From Rhodospirillales bacterium (GTDB lineage: Bacteria > Pseudomonadota > Alphaproteobacteria > Rhodospirillales > 2-02-FULL-58-16), in contig JAJFIG010000094.1 of NCBI GenBank assembly GCA_021775195.1, positions 1 through 17,438 on the forward strand: DNA of 17,438 nucleotides, given 5' to 3'. Shown here piece by piece: positions 1 through 7,491 of the stretch (the first letter of the stretch is position 1; each line of letters opens with the position of its first letter). Below the pieces are notes generated by a model. That model did no database searches and had not been told where the DNA came from. It saw only the letters and a list, made by a program, of their open reading frames with translations. The position numbers and the translations under genes are program-made.

Positions 1-1485
1 TCATCGGGCATCGGCGGCGGCGGCTTCCTCATGTACTATTCGGCCAGGACCGGCGACATCGCGGCTTATGATGGCCGCGAGACGGCGCCGGCCGCGGCGA
101 CCCCGGGCATGTTCCTCGATCGTGCCGGCAATCCCCGCTCCTTCCATGACGCCGCCGTCGGCGGACTGTCGGTGGGAGTCCCGGGCCTTCTTCGCATGCT
201 CAAGATGGCCCATCGCAAGCACGGGCGTCTGCCCTGGGCAAAGCTTTTCGAGCCCGCGATCAACCTCGCGGAAAACGGTTTTCCAATCAGCGAGCGCCTC
301 CACGAGGCCCTCGCGCGCGACAAGTTCCTGCCCCAGTCACCGGCCGCCGCCACTTATTTCTACGACGCCGGGGAACCCAAGCAGGCGGGTACGATCCTGA
401 CCAACCCCGAGCTCGCCGCAACCTTCCGCCTCATCGCCAAGAAGGGCGTCAAAGCCCTTTACAACGGCCCCATCGCCCGTGACATCGTCCGCGCCGTGCG
501 CCGCCACCCCGCCAACCCGGGCACCATGACCATGGCCGACCTCGCCGACTACCGCGCCAAGCGCCGCGACACCGTGTGCCTGTTCTACCGCCGGTGGCTG
601 GCCTGCGGCATGCCCCCGCCCAGTTCCGGCGGCGTCACGACGCTGCAAATCCTCGGCATCCTGCAATCCTTCGACCTCGCCGCCCTGGAGCCGGCCTCGG
701 CCGAGGCCGTGCATCTTGTCGCCGAGGCCAGCCGCCTAGCCTTTGCCGACCGCAACACCTACATCGCCGATCCCGGCTTCATCCCGGTGCCGGTCGCCGG
801 CATGCTCGATCCCGGGTATCTGAAACTCCGCGCCGGCGAGATTTCCACCTCCCGCGCCATGAACGCGGCGCAGCCCGGAATGCCGGGGGTCACCACTGGA
901 TGGCATTTTGCGCCCGACGACGCGGTCAAGGGAGTCTCGACCACGCACTTGAGCGTTATCGACGCCAAGGGCAACGCCGTGGCACTGACGTCCAGCATCG
1001 AGAACGTTTTCGGTTCGCGCCAGATGGTCCGCGGCTTCCTGCTCAACAACCAGTTGACGGACTTCTCCTTCGTCCCGGAAAAGGACGGCATCCCTGTCGC
1101 CAACCGGGCCGAGCCGCGCAAGCGGCCGCGGAGTTCCATGGCTCCGATCTTGGTCTTCGACGGCCAGGGCCGAGTGGTCATGGCCCTCGGTTCGCCGGGC
1201 GGCTCACGCATCATCGGCTACGTCGCCAAGACCCTGATCGCCGCCCTCGACTGGAAGAAGGACATCCAGGCGGCCATCGACATGCCCCATTTCCTCAACC
1301 GCAACGGCCCCACCGAGCTTGAGAAGGATAGCCCTCTCGAGGCCCTTCGGCCGGACCTTGAGGCCCTTGGGCATGAAGTCAGAATTGTTCCCATGACCAG
1401 CGGCCTGCAAGGCGTCGCCGTCTCCCGCGACGGCCTTGCCGGCGGCGCCGACCCGCGCCGCGACGGCGCCGCCGTCGGCGATTGA
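1..1485 (+). CDS. ggt: Gamma-glutamyltransferase (GGT), 5' end missing
   Basis: This gene is cut by the window start; the frame is open from base 1 and ends in TGA at 1483-1485. GGT is normally a periplasmic or secreted Ntn-hydrolase that cleaves and transfers the gamma-glutamyl group of glutathione. It is made as a precursor that cuts itself before a catalytic threonine. Visible landmarks all match: the Arg of the GRETAP motif (visible residue 26, the E. coli R114 equivalent); the nucleophile Thr of the STTHLS motif (codon 940-942, visible residue 314); Asp in NNQLTDFS (residue 354); the Ser pair in RPRSSMAP (378-379); and the oxyanion loop GSPGG (397-401). By comparison with E. coli about 90 residues are missing, including any signal peptide. 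The C-terminus (GGADPRRDGAA) is typical. The rRNA methyltransferase gene follows after 10 nt, so the two are probably cotranscribed. The family is certain; the in vivo substrate is not. Confidence 0.95.
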   Translation, partial: SSGIGGGGFLMYYSARTGDIAAYDGRETAPAAATPGMFLDRAGNPRSFHDAAVGGLSVGVPGLLRMLKMAHRKHGRLPWAKLFEPAINLAENGFPISERLHEALARDKFLPQSPAAATYFYDAGEPKQAGTILTNPELAATFRLIAKKGVKALYNGPIARDIVRAVRRHPANPGTMTMADLADYRAKRRDTVCLFYRRWLACGMPPPSSGGVTTLQILGILQSFDLAALEPASAEAVHLVAEASRLAFADRNTYIADPGFIPVPVAGMLDPGYLKLRAGEISTSRAMNAAQPGMPGVTTGWHFAPDDAVKGVSTTHLSVIDAKGNAVALTSSIENVFGSRQMVRGFLLNNQLTDFSFVPEKDGIPVANRAEPRKRPRSSMAPILVFDGQGRVVMALGSPGGSRIIGYVAKTLIAALDWKKDIQAAIDMPHFLNRNGPTELEKDSPLEALRPDLEALGHEVRIVPMTSGLQGVAVSRDGLAGGADPRRDGAAVGD

Positions 1486-1495
1486 ACAGCCTTCC

Positions 1496-2689
1496 ATGAC
1501 CGCCGACTCCCTACCCCGCATCTACCTGCGCCCCGGCGGCGACAAACGCCTGCGCCGCGGCCATCCCTGGGTCTATTCCAATGAGATCCGCATGGATGAC
1601 GAGACCAAGGCGCTTCCCGCCGGGACCCTGGTGTCGCTGCACCGGGTCGACGGCAAGCCCCTCGGCGTCGGCACCTTCAACCCCCATTGCCTGATCGCCT
1701 TCCGCCGCTTCACCCGCGATGCCGGGGTCACCGTCGACCACGCCTTCCTGCGCACCCGCCTGGAAAGTGCTCTGGCACTCCGCCGCCGCCTCTTCGCTGC
1801 CCCCTTCTACCGCCTCGTCCATGGCGACGCCGACGGCCTACCCGGACTGGTGGTCGATCGCTTCGGCGACGTCCTCGCCGTGCAGACCGCCACCGCCGGC
1901 ACTGAGGCCCTGTTGCCGTCGATCCTCGCCGCCCTGGACGAGGCCCTGAAGCCTCGCGCCGTGGTCCTCAGGAACGACGGCGCCTTCCGCCGCCTCGAGA
2001 ACCTGGACACTTACGTCCGTGTGGCCAAGGGCGACGTCGATGATCCCGTCGAGGTTCACGAGGGCGACCTGGCTTTCCTCGCCGATCCCGTGAAGGGGCA
2101 GAAGACGGGTTGGTTTTTAGACCAGCGTGACAACCGCGCCTTCATGGCCCGGCTGTGCCGGGACGCCCGTGTCCTCGATCTCTACTGTTACGGCGGTGGG
2201 TTCGCCATCTCGGCCGCCGCCGGGGGTGCCGCCGAGGTCACCGCCGTCGACAGTTCCGAGCCGGCCCTCGGCCTCGCCCGCCGCGCCGCCGTGCTCAACG
2301 GCGTCGATGGCCGCTGCACCTTCGTTCAGGGCAATGCATTCGAAGAGTTGGAGCGTTTGGCCCAGGCCGGCGAACGCTTCCAGGTCGTGATCGCCGATCC
2401 TCCGGCCTTCGTCAAATCCCGCAAGGACCTGGCCATGGGCCTCAAGGGGTACCGCAAGCTGGCACGCCTCGCCGCCGCGGTGGCCGAACCCGGTGGCTTT
2501 CTTTTTCTGGCTTCATGTTCCCACAACGTCGACACCGACCGCTTCGCCGAGGAGAGCGCCCGCGGCATCGCCACCGCCGGCCGTACCGGCCGCATCATCC
2601 GTTCCGCCGGGGCGGCGCCCGACCACCCCGTGCATCCGAACCTGCCCGAATCCGCCTACCTCAAATCCCTTGTCCTGCACCTCGACTGA
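1496..2689 (+). CDS. rlmI: RlmI-like class I SAM-dependent rRNA (cytosine-C5) methyltransferase
   Basis: The 397-residue product matches the 396-residue E. coli RlmI, which methylates C1962 of 23S rRNA. An N-terminal PUA RNA-binding domain lies at about residues 5-75 (it begins IYLRPGGDKRLRRGHPWVYS), followed by a central linker domain. The family signature KTGWFLDQRDNR is at 204-214. The Rossmann methyltransferase fold follows, with SAM motif I (LDLYCYGGGF, 227-236), an acidic residue after strand 2 (VDSSEP, 251-256) and motif IV DPPAF (301-305). The Cys of ASCSHN (341) is a candidate catalytic residue. I chose ATG 1496 because the PUA domain begins right after it; the reading frame is open further upstream but overlaps ggt. 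The gene faces pspF tail to tail with a gap of only 2 nt. The family assignment is strong; the exact target nucleotide is inferred. Confidence 0.9.
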   Translation: MTADSLPRIYLRPGGDKRLRRGHPWVYSNEIRMDDETKALPAGTLVSLHRVDGKPLGVGTFNPHCLIAFRRFTRDAGVTVDHAFLRTRLESALALRRRLFAAPFYRLVHGDADGLPGLVVDRFGDVLAVQTATAGTEALLPSILAALDEALKPRAVVLRNDGAFRRLENLDTYVRVAKGDVDDPVEVHEGDLAFLADPVKGQKTGWFLDQRDNRAFMARLCRDARVLDLYCYGGGFAISAAAGGAAEVTAVDSSEPALGLARRAAVLNGVDGRCTFVQGNAFEELERLAQAGERFQVVIADPPAFVKSRKDLAMGLKGYRKLARLAAAVAEPGGFLFLASCSHNVDTDRFAEESARGIATAGRTGRIIRSAGAAPDHPVHPNLPESAYLKSLVLHLD

Positions 2690-2691
2690 GA

Positions 2692-3705
2692 CTAGAGCCC
2701 ATGCTTGCGCAGCCGGTTACGTAGCTGGTGGTAGCTCAGGCCCAAATGGCGGGCAGTCTCTCGCTGACTGTAGCGGTTGGCCGTCAGGGCTTGGCGCAAC
2801 AGGTCGCGTTCAAGGCCGGCAACGGTAGCCACCAGGTCGATGGGCTGCAGAGCGCCGGGCGGGGCCTCCGCCGCCGTCTCCGCGCTGATCTCCGGCTGTA
2901 AGGGCGCCACCGCCGGCCGATAAGGGGAATCAAAGGGATCAAACTGGACCGCCGCCACCGCAGTATCGGCGTCGCCCCAACGATAGACCGCCCGCTCGAC
3001 CACGTTCTTGATTTCGCGCACGTTGCCCGGCCACGGATAGGCCGTCAGTGCTTCCATCGCCGCCGGGTCGAACCCGGGATAGGCCTCCCACCCTAGCTCC
3101 AGCGCCATCGCCCGGCCGAAATGCTCGGCCATCAGAGGGATGTCCTCCCGGCGCGCCCGCAACGGCGGCACGCTGATGACGTCGAAGGCCAGGCGGTCGA
3201 GAAGATCGTGGCGGAAGCGACCGGCATCGGCGGCCTCCGGCAGGTCGACGTTGGTGGCGGCGATGACGCGGACGTCGACGCGCAGGGTGGCGCTGCTGCC
3301 AACCCGCTCCAGCTCGCCGTATTCCACCACCCTGAGGACCTTTTCCTGGACCGCCAGGGTGGCGTTGGCGATCTCGTCCAGGAACAGCGACCCACCATGA
3401 GCCCGCTCGAAGCGGCCCAGCCGGCGCCGCGCCGCCCCGGTGAAGGCCCCGGCCTCGTGCCCGAACAGTTCGGTCTCCAGCAGGGTCTCGGGCAGGGCGG
3501 CGCAATTGACCTTGACCAGGGGGTTGTCCCAGCGCCGGGACAGGAAGTGGAGCCGCGCCGCCACCAGTTCCTTGCCGGTGCCGCGCTCGCCGATGACGAT
3601 TACCGGCCGTTCCAGGGGCGCCACCCCCGACACCTGGTCCATAAGCTCCAGGAACGCCGACGACTGGCCGATGAGGGGTGGCAGGTCCGGTGCGATGGTC
3701 GGCAT
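2692..3705 (-). CDS. pspF: PspF, sigma-54 enhancer-binding activator of the psp operon
   Basis: This 337-residue AAA+ activator matches E. coli PspF closely along its whole length, including the absence of any N-terminal receiver or sensor domain. Visible parts are Walker A (GERGTGKE, 39-46), the sigma-54-contacting loop GAFTGA (86-91), Walker B (SLFLDE, 106-111), the candidate arginine-finger segment RHDLLDRL (165-172) and PWPGNVREIKN (224-234). A C-terminal Fis-type helix-turn-helix lies at about 311-334 (YSQRETARHLGLSYHQLRNR). Trp59 in SRRWDNP sits where E. coli Trp56 contacts PspA, so inhibition by PspA is probably conserved. In the family, the hexamer uses ATP to remodel sigma-54 RNA polymerase when PspA releases it. 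The gene is divergent from pspABC. I see no strong Shine-Dalgarno sequence before ATG 3705, which would fit the low expression usual for PspF. Its 3' end is 2 nt from that of rlmI. Confidence 0.95.
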   Translation of the reverse strand: MPTIAPDLPPLIGQSSAFLELMDQVSGVAPLERPVIVIGERGTGKELVAARLHFLSRRWDNPLVKVNCAALPETLLETELFGHEAGAFTGAARRRLGRFERAHGGSLFLDEIANATLAVQEKVLRVVEYGELERVGSSATLRVDVRVIAATNVDLPEAADAGRFRHDLLDRLAFDVISVPPLRARREDIPLMAEHFGRAMALELGWEAYPGFDPAAMEALTAYPWPGNVREIKNVVERAVYRWGDADTAVAAVQFDPFDSPYRPAVAPLQPEISAETAAEAPPGALQPIDLVATVAGLERDLLRQALTANRYSQRETARHLGLSYHQLRNRLRKHGL

Positions 3706-3738
3706 GATTTTAGCAATAAATCATATTAATTGAGTTTT

Positions 3739-3757
3739 TTCACTAATTATTAGTGAA
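3739..3757. promoter_or_regulatory. Perfect 19-bp palindrome, candidate PspF enhancer site (UAS)
   Basis: TTCACTAAT, a central T, then ATTAGTGAA forms an exact inverted repeat with 9-bp arms in the AT-rich pspF-pspA gap. Its centre (3748) is about 122 bp upstream of the transcription start predicted for pspA from the -24/-12 element. That is the distance range in which PspF binds upstream activating sequences in enterobacteria. It is also only 33 bp from the pspF start codon, so PspF bound here could repress its own gene, as in E. coli. The symmetry is seen directly; the identity of the bound protein is inferred from position. Confidence 0.55.
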
Positions 3758-3813
3758 TTTATTAATCTTCCATTTCGTCAAATTTTCTGGCCGATCATAT
3801 ATTTTGTTTGCAA

Positions 3814-3826
3814 TTTCAATGCCTTG
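3814..3826 (+). promoter_or_regulatory. IHF-like site between the palindrome and the sigma-54 promoter
   Basis: TTTCAATGCCTTG matches the IHF core consensus WATCAANNNNTTR at every fixed position except the second (T for A). An AT-rich tract lies upstream, as is common for IHF sites. It falls about 44-56 bp upstream of the predicted pspA start, between the candidate enhancer and the -24/-12 promoter, where IHF bends the DNA of the E. coli pspA promoter. The match is to a loose consensus, so chance cannot be excluded. Confidence 0.45.
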
Positions 3827-3843
3827 GGTAATTGCCGCCGAGT

Positions 3844-3859
3844 TGGCACGGAATGTGCT
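3844..3859 (+). promoter_or_regulatory. Sigma-54 (-24/-12) promoter of pspABC
   Basis: TGGCAC, five bases, then GTGCT matches the sigma-54 consensus TGGCAC-N5-TTGCW with a single mismatch (G for the first T of the -12 element) and exact spacing between the invariant GG and GC. The predicted start is near 3870, giving a leader of about 62 nt. A purine-rich Shine-Dalgarno region (AGGAAGAAGG, 3911-3920) precedes ATG 3932. An adjacent sigma-54 activator gene (pspF) strongly supports the call. Confidence 0.85.
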
Positions 3860-3931
3860 TAGTAAGAATCAGATGGCCGCCCCGTAGCGCGCCGATACAA
3901 GGGACCAACAAGGAAGAAGGGACGAAACGTT

Positions 3932-4615
3932 ATGGGTATCTTTTCGCGTCTCGCCGATATCGTGAATTCCAACGTCAACAGCATCCTCGACCGCGCCGAG
4001 GACCCGGAGAAGATGATCCGCCTGATCATCCAGGAGATGGAGGATACCCTCGTCGAGGTCCGCACCACCGCCGCCAGGACAATCGCCGAGAGGAAGGAGA
4101 TCGAGCGTACCGTCGAGCGCTACCGGGAAACTCAGGCCGAGTGGCAACGCAAGGCCGAGGTCGCCCTGCGCAAGGACCGCGAGGACCTCTCCAAGGCCGC
4201 CCTCATCGAGAAGGCCAAGCTGGCCCAGTCCACCGAGGCCATGGAGAAGGAACTGGCCGCCCTCGACCATGTCCTCGCCCAGGGCGAGGCCGACATCACC
4301 AAGCTCGCCGCCAAGCTCAAGGAAGCCAAGGCCAAGCAACAGGCCATCCAGGCCCGCCACGACACCGCCTCGTCACGGCTCAAGGTGCGGACCCGCCTCC
4401 ACGACGGCCGCGCCGACGACGCCTTCGCCCGCTTCGACATGGTCGAAAAGCGGCTCGACGCCGCCGAGGGCGCCGTCGAGGCCTTCGACCTGGGTGCCTC
4501 CAAGACCCTCACCGAGGAGATCGCCGATCTCGAGGCCGAAAGCGCCATCGAGGATGAACTGACGGCCCTCAAGGCCCGCCTCGGCAAAGAGCGCGGCGCC
4601 GGCAAGAGGGCGTGA
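3932..4615 (+). CDS. pspA: PspA, phage shock protein A (membrane-stress effector and PspF inhibitor)
   Basis: This 227-residue protein belongs to the PspA/IM30 family (E. coli PspA has 222). It is almost entirely helical and coiled-coil, rich in Glu, Lys, Ala and Arg. The N-terminal amphipathic helix (GIFSRLADIVNSNVNSILD, residues 2-20) is followed by the diagnostic AEDPEKMIRLIIQEMED segment (22-38). From family knowledge, PspA has two roles: it binds PspF and blocks its ATPase in unstressed cells, and it forms large oligomers (ESCRT-III-like) on damaged inner membrane to limit proton leak. The gene is first behind the sigma-54 promoter and is followed by pspB after 6 nt. No truncation or unusual insertion is visible. 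Confidence 0.96.
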   Translation: MGIFSRLADIVNSNVNSILDRAEDPEKMIRLIIQEMEDTLVEVRTTAARTIAERKEIERTVERYRETQAEWQRKAEVALRKDREDLSKAALIEKAKLAQSTEAMEKELAALDHVLAQGEADITKLAAKLKEAKAKQQAIQARHDTASSRLKVRTRLHDGRADDAFARFDMVEKRLDAAEGAVEAFDLGASKTLTEEIADLEAESAIEDELTALKARLGKERGAGKRA

Positions 4616-4621
4616 CCAGAC

Positions 4622-4852
4622 ATGGAATTCACAATGATCACCATGCCCCTCATCGTCTTCATAGTATTCGTGGCGCCGATCTGGATCTTCGCCCACTACG
4701 CCACCCGCTGGCGGACTTCGAAGATGCTGTCCGCCGAGGATGAAAAGATGCTCGCCGAGCTCTGGGAAAGCGCCGCCAAGATGGACAGCCGCATCAACAG
4801 CCTTGAGCGCATTCTCGACGCCGAGGTTCCGGAATGGAGGAAACAGGTATGA
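4622..4852 (+). CDS. pspB: PspB, small inner-membrane psp sensor
   Basis: This 76-residue protein is nearly the size of E. coli PspB (74). A single N-terminal membrane helix (about residues 7-25, PLIVFIVFVAPIWIFAHYA) carries the family's VAPIWIFAHY pattern. A cytoplasmic coiled coil follows, with a family-typical end (SRINSLERILDAEVPEWRKQ). PspB works with PspC in the inner membrane to sense stress and recruit PspA away from PspF. GAGGG at 4606-4610, inside the end of pspA, is the likely ribosome site for ATG 4622. A second in-frame ATG at 4634 is possible but would trim the N-terminus. The stop codon overlaps the pspC start (ATGA, 4849-4852), so translation of the two is probably coupled. 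Confidence 0.93.
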   Translation: MEFTMITMPLIVFIVFVAPIWIFAHYATRWRTSKMLSAEDEKMLAELWESAAKMDSRINSLERILDAEVPEWRKQV

Positions 4853-5241
4853 ACCGCGACGATCTTCGCCGCTCCAGCCCCAGCCGCCTTTACCGCAACA
4901 CAGAGGCGGGCGTCCTCCGCGGAGTCTGCGCCGGGGTCGCCGATTACTTCGGTGTCGACACCTGGATCGTGCGTGCCCTGACGCTGCTGTGCCTGTTCCT
5001 GTTCTTCTTCCCCACGGTGGTGATCTACCTCATCGCCGGGGTCCTCCTGCCGGAAGCGCCGAAGCGCCTTTACGAGACCAAGGACGAGGAGCATTTCTGG
5101 CGCGATGTACGCACGGCACCGGCACAGACATTTTCCAACCTGCGCCACAAGTTCCGCGAGCTCGAGAAGCGCCTGCGTGGCCTCGAAGCCGCCGTCACCT
5201 CGCGCGAGTTCCGCCTCAACCGCGAGATCAACGACCTGTAA
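4849..5241 (+). CDS. pspC: PspC, inner-membrane psp sensor/regulator
   Basis: The product is 130 residues. The PspC domain is clear: a short N-terminal stretch SPSRLYRNTEAGVLRGVCAG (about 10-29), then AGVADYFGVDTWIVRAL, then a strongly hydrophobic segment with an FFF run (about 43-67) and the closing PEAPKRLY. The remaining C-terminal part (about 80-130) is a charged helix, probably coiled coil. ATG 4849 is chosen because it has GGAGG at 4836-4840 eight bases upstream and overlaps the pspB stop in the ATGA arrangement. An upstream in-frame ATG at 4834 would put that GGAGG inside the gene. PspC partners PspB in sensing membrane stress. No pspD, pspE or pspG follows: the next gene is on the opposite strand, 6 nt beyond the stop. 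Confidence 0.93.
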   Translation: MNRDDLRRSSPSRLYRNTEAGVLRGVCAGVADYFGVDTWIVRALTLLCLFLFFFPTVVIYLIAGVLLPEAPKRLYETKDEEHFWRDVRTAPAQTFSNLRHKFRELEKRLRGLEAAVTSREFRLNREINDL

Positions 5242-5247
5242 TCTTCC

Positions 5248-6015
5248 CTAGCGCACAGCGACCATGAACAGGCGCCGGAAGGGAAACAGGGTCGTCCCGT
5301 CGGCGCGTTTCGGATAGGCGGCGGCAATGCGTCCGGTGTAATCGGCGAGAAAGCCTTCGCGGTCCTCCCCCTCGAGCACATCGAGCAACGGCTTCAGGGC
5401 CGAACCCTTGGTCCACTCGACCACCGGGTTGTCGCCGTCCAGGGCATGGGTGTAGACCGTCTCCCAGAGATCCAGCGCGCTCGCCACGGGCGCCAGGATA
5501 TCGTGATAGACCTCGGGCGGCGCCACCGGCGACGGCCGCAGGACCGGCGCCAGCCGGTCGTGCCAGGGGCCGGCCCGAGCCGCCTCCACCATGCAGGTAT
5601 GGGACGCCTCCCCATGGTTGCGGGGCATCTGTACTGCCAGGACGCCCCCCTGCCCGAGGCCAGCCACCAGGCGTGGAAACAGGGTCTCGTGATCGTCCAG
5701 CCAATGGAGGGCGGCATTGGAGTAGAGGACATCCGCCGGCGCCGGCGGCGACCAGTGGCCGAGGTCGGCGTGGACCCAGGTGATGGCGTCGTCGCCGCTC
5801 TGCGCCTTGGCCAGCATGTCCGCCGATCCATCAACACCGGTCACCGCCGATCCCGGCCAGCGGCCGGCCATGATCCGCGTGATATTGCCGGCACCACATC
5901 CCAGGTCAAAGACCGATTCAGGCGCCTCCAGCCCCACCTGCGCCAGCAGGTCCAGCGCCGGGCGTGCGCGCGGACCGGCGAATTTCAGATACTGCGACGG
6001 GTCCCAGCCAGCCAA
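5248..6015 (-). CDS. tam: Trans-aconitate 2-methyltransferase
   Basis: The 255-residue product aligns end to end with E. coli Tam (252). Tam uses SAM to methylate trans-aconitate, a spontaneous isomer of cis-aconitate that inhibits aconitase. The N-terminal WDPSQYLKF matches the Tam start. SAM motif I is FDLGCGAGN (36-44), the ribose-binding acid is in VDGSADM (61-67), and SNAALHWLDDHETLFPRLV and GGVLAVQMPRN are family hallmarks. The start is a TTG codon at 6015-6013; no ATG fits the homologous N-terminus. It lies only 3 nt after the stop of the histidine kinase gene, so translation is probably coupled to the kinase. The 3' end faces pspC 6 nt away. Annotation is firm for the family and good for the substrate. 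Confidence 0.9.
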   Translation of the reverse strand: MAGWDPSQYLKFAGPRARPALDLLAQVGLEAPESVFDLGCGAGNITRIMAGRWPGSAVTGVDGSADMLAKAQSGDDAITWVHADLGHWSPPAPADVLYSNAALHWLDDHETLFPRLVAGLGQGGVLAVQMPRNHGEASHTCMVEAARAGPWHDRLAPVLRPSPVAPPEVYHDILAPVASALDLWETVYTHALDGDNPVVEWTKGSALKPLLDVLEGEDREGFLADYTGRIAAAYPKRADGTTLFPFRRLFMVAVR

Positions 6016-6018
6016 TGA

Positions 6019-7458
6019 TCAGGCCCCATCACGCCGCGAGCGGCGGCGGCGTTCGCCCCGGGGTCGCAAGGGAAGGTCGAGATGGAACCGGGTGCCCGTT
6101 TCGCCGGTCTCGGTTAGCGTGATGTCGCCACCGTGGGCGCGCAGGATATCGCGAACGATCACCAGCCCAAGGCCGATCCCACCCTGCCGCGCCGAGCCCG
6201 CGAAGGGCTGGAACAGGCGTGAACGGGCCTTCGGCGCCAGGCCGGGCCCGTCATCAGCGACCTCGATAACGATGGACCCGTCGTCTTTTTCGGCGCTGAC
6301 CCGCACCGTCCCGGCGCCGGCCTGGCGGGCGTTTTGGGCCAGATTGCTGAGCACCCGGAACAGCTGCTGACGGTCGCCCTCGAGGTCGAGTTCCATATCC
6401 ACCGCGTTGTCTACGGCGAACCCGTTTGGCGGCGTCTCGGCAGCGCGCATAGCCGCGCTCACCTCGGCCACCAGTTCATGAAGATGGAAAAGACTGGGTT
6501 TCACGGCCGGCGTTCCGTCGGACACGTAGTTCAGGGTCTGGCTGCACAACGTCACCGCCCGGTCGATGGCGCCGTAGAGCCTGGGCGTCACCTGCTTGAC
6601 CTCGGGGTCGTCGATGTCGGCCAGCCGGTCCGAGACCAGCATCGCCGTGGCCAGGCTGTTGCGCAGGTCGTGGTTGATCTTGGCAACCGCCGCCCCCAGG
6701 GTCGCCAGCCGGGATTTCTGCTGCAGCGCGGCACGCAGGTCCCGCTGCATGTCCGCCAGCTCCCGCTGGGCAACGCCGATCTCGTCCTGGCGGCCGCTGG
6801 GCGTGATCGTCCGCTCCTCGTCCTCGGGGTTCTCCCGGAAAGCCATCATGCTGTCGGTGACGCGACGCATGGGCCGCACCATCAGCATCTGCAGGCTCAG
6901 GTAGACCAGTCCCGCCGTGAACAGCGAAATGACGATGGACAGTTCCAGGATGCGCGCCGAATAGGAGTACATGGCCACGCGCATGGGCGTTTCGTCGAGC
7001 AGGACCTCGACAGCGACTGTCGGATCCTTGGGCGAGGTGCCGATCACCCGCAGCACCCGGTTCTCCTTTTGCGTCAGGGCGGCGAAGGCATCGCGGATCC
7101 ACATCACGAAGGTGCCCTGGCGCAGATCGAAGGTGGCGTCCACCTTGGGCGGCATCTTGCCGCTCAGCATCAGCATCCGCCGGTTCGCTTGGGTCAGGAT
7201 GACCCCGTAGGAGTCGGCGTGATGCAGCAGTTCCTTCTCCAGATCACCGCTGATCATGCCGTCGGCCGACGCCTCCAGCGCCAGGGTCGCCAAGTGGGCG
7301 GTGGCGACGTGCTCCTCCAGATAGACCTTGCGGAAGCGCGAAATCGAAGGCGTATAGATCAGGAACTCGGCCAGCATGACGAAAAACACGGTCAGCACCA
7401 GCAGCCGCGCCGAAAGGCTCGATTTCGCCGCCGATCGTTGTGGCTTGGTTTCCGTCAT
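6019..7458 (-). CDS. Membrane sensor histidine kinase (HAMP, HisKA, HATPase_c), no adjacent response regulator
   Basis: The product is 479 residues. A first membrane helix lies at about 17-37, an extracytoplasmic sensor region at about 38-168, a second helix at about 170-193 and a HAMP linker at about 194-245. The phosphoacceptor is His263 in KINHDLRNSLATA. The ATP-binding domain has an N box (SNLAQNARQA, 371-380), G1 (DDGPGL, 402-407) and G2 (GGIGLGLVIV, 426-435). The H box HDLRN is the NtrB/HPK4-like type. The protein ends in a very basic tail (RPRGERRRRSRRDGA). I recognise no named sensor domain and no response regulator in the window, so partner and signal are unknown. It lies 33 nt after the oxidoreductase gene and 3 nt before tam, so it is probably in one transcript with them. 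A link between the signal and membrane or redox state is a guess from context. Confidence 0.9.
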   Translation of the reverse strand: MTETKPQRSAAKSSLSARLLVLTVFFVMLAEFLIYTPSISRFRKVYLEEHVATAHLATLALEASADGMISGDLEKELLHHADSYGVILTQANRRMLMLSGKMPPKVDATFDLRQGTFVMWIRDAFAALTQKENRVLRVIGTSPKDPTVAVEVLLDETPMRVAMYSYSARILELSIVISLFTAGLVYLSLQMLMVRPMRRVTDSMMAFRENPEDEERTITPSGRQDEIGVAQRELADMQRDLRAALQQKSRLATLGAAVAKINHDLRNSLATAMLVSDRLADIDDPEVKQVTPRLYGAIDRAVTLCSQTLNYVSDGTPAVKPSLFHLHELVAEVSAAMRAAETPPNGFAVDNAVDMELDLEGDRQQLFRVLSNLAQNARQAGAGTVRVSAEKDDGSIVIEVADDGPGLAPKARSRLFQPFAGSARQGGIGLGLVIVRDILRAHGGDITLTETGETGTRFHLDLPLRPRGERRRRSRRDGA

Positions 7459-7491
7459 GCCCTAAAGGTACACCGAGCCGGGCCGATTTGC

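Noticed and set aside
3810..3835. GCAATT / AATTGC inverted repeat as a second PspF site
   Set aside because: The arms are only 6 bp with a 14-nt spacer, AT-rich and likely by chance; it overlaps the better IHF-like match.
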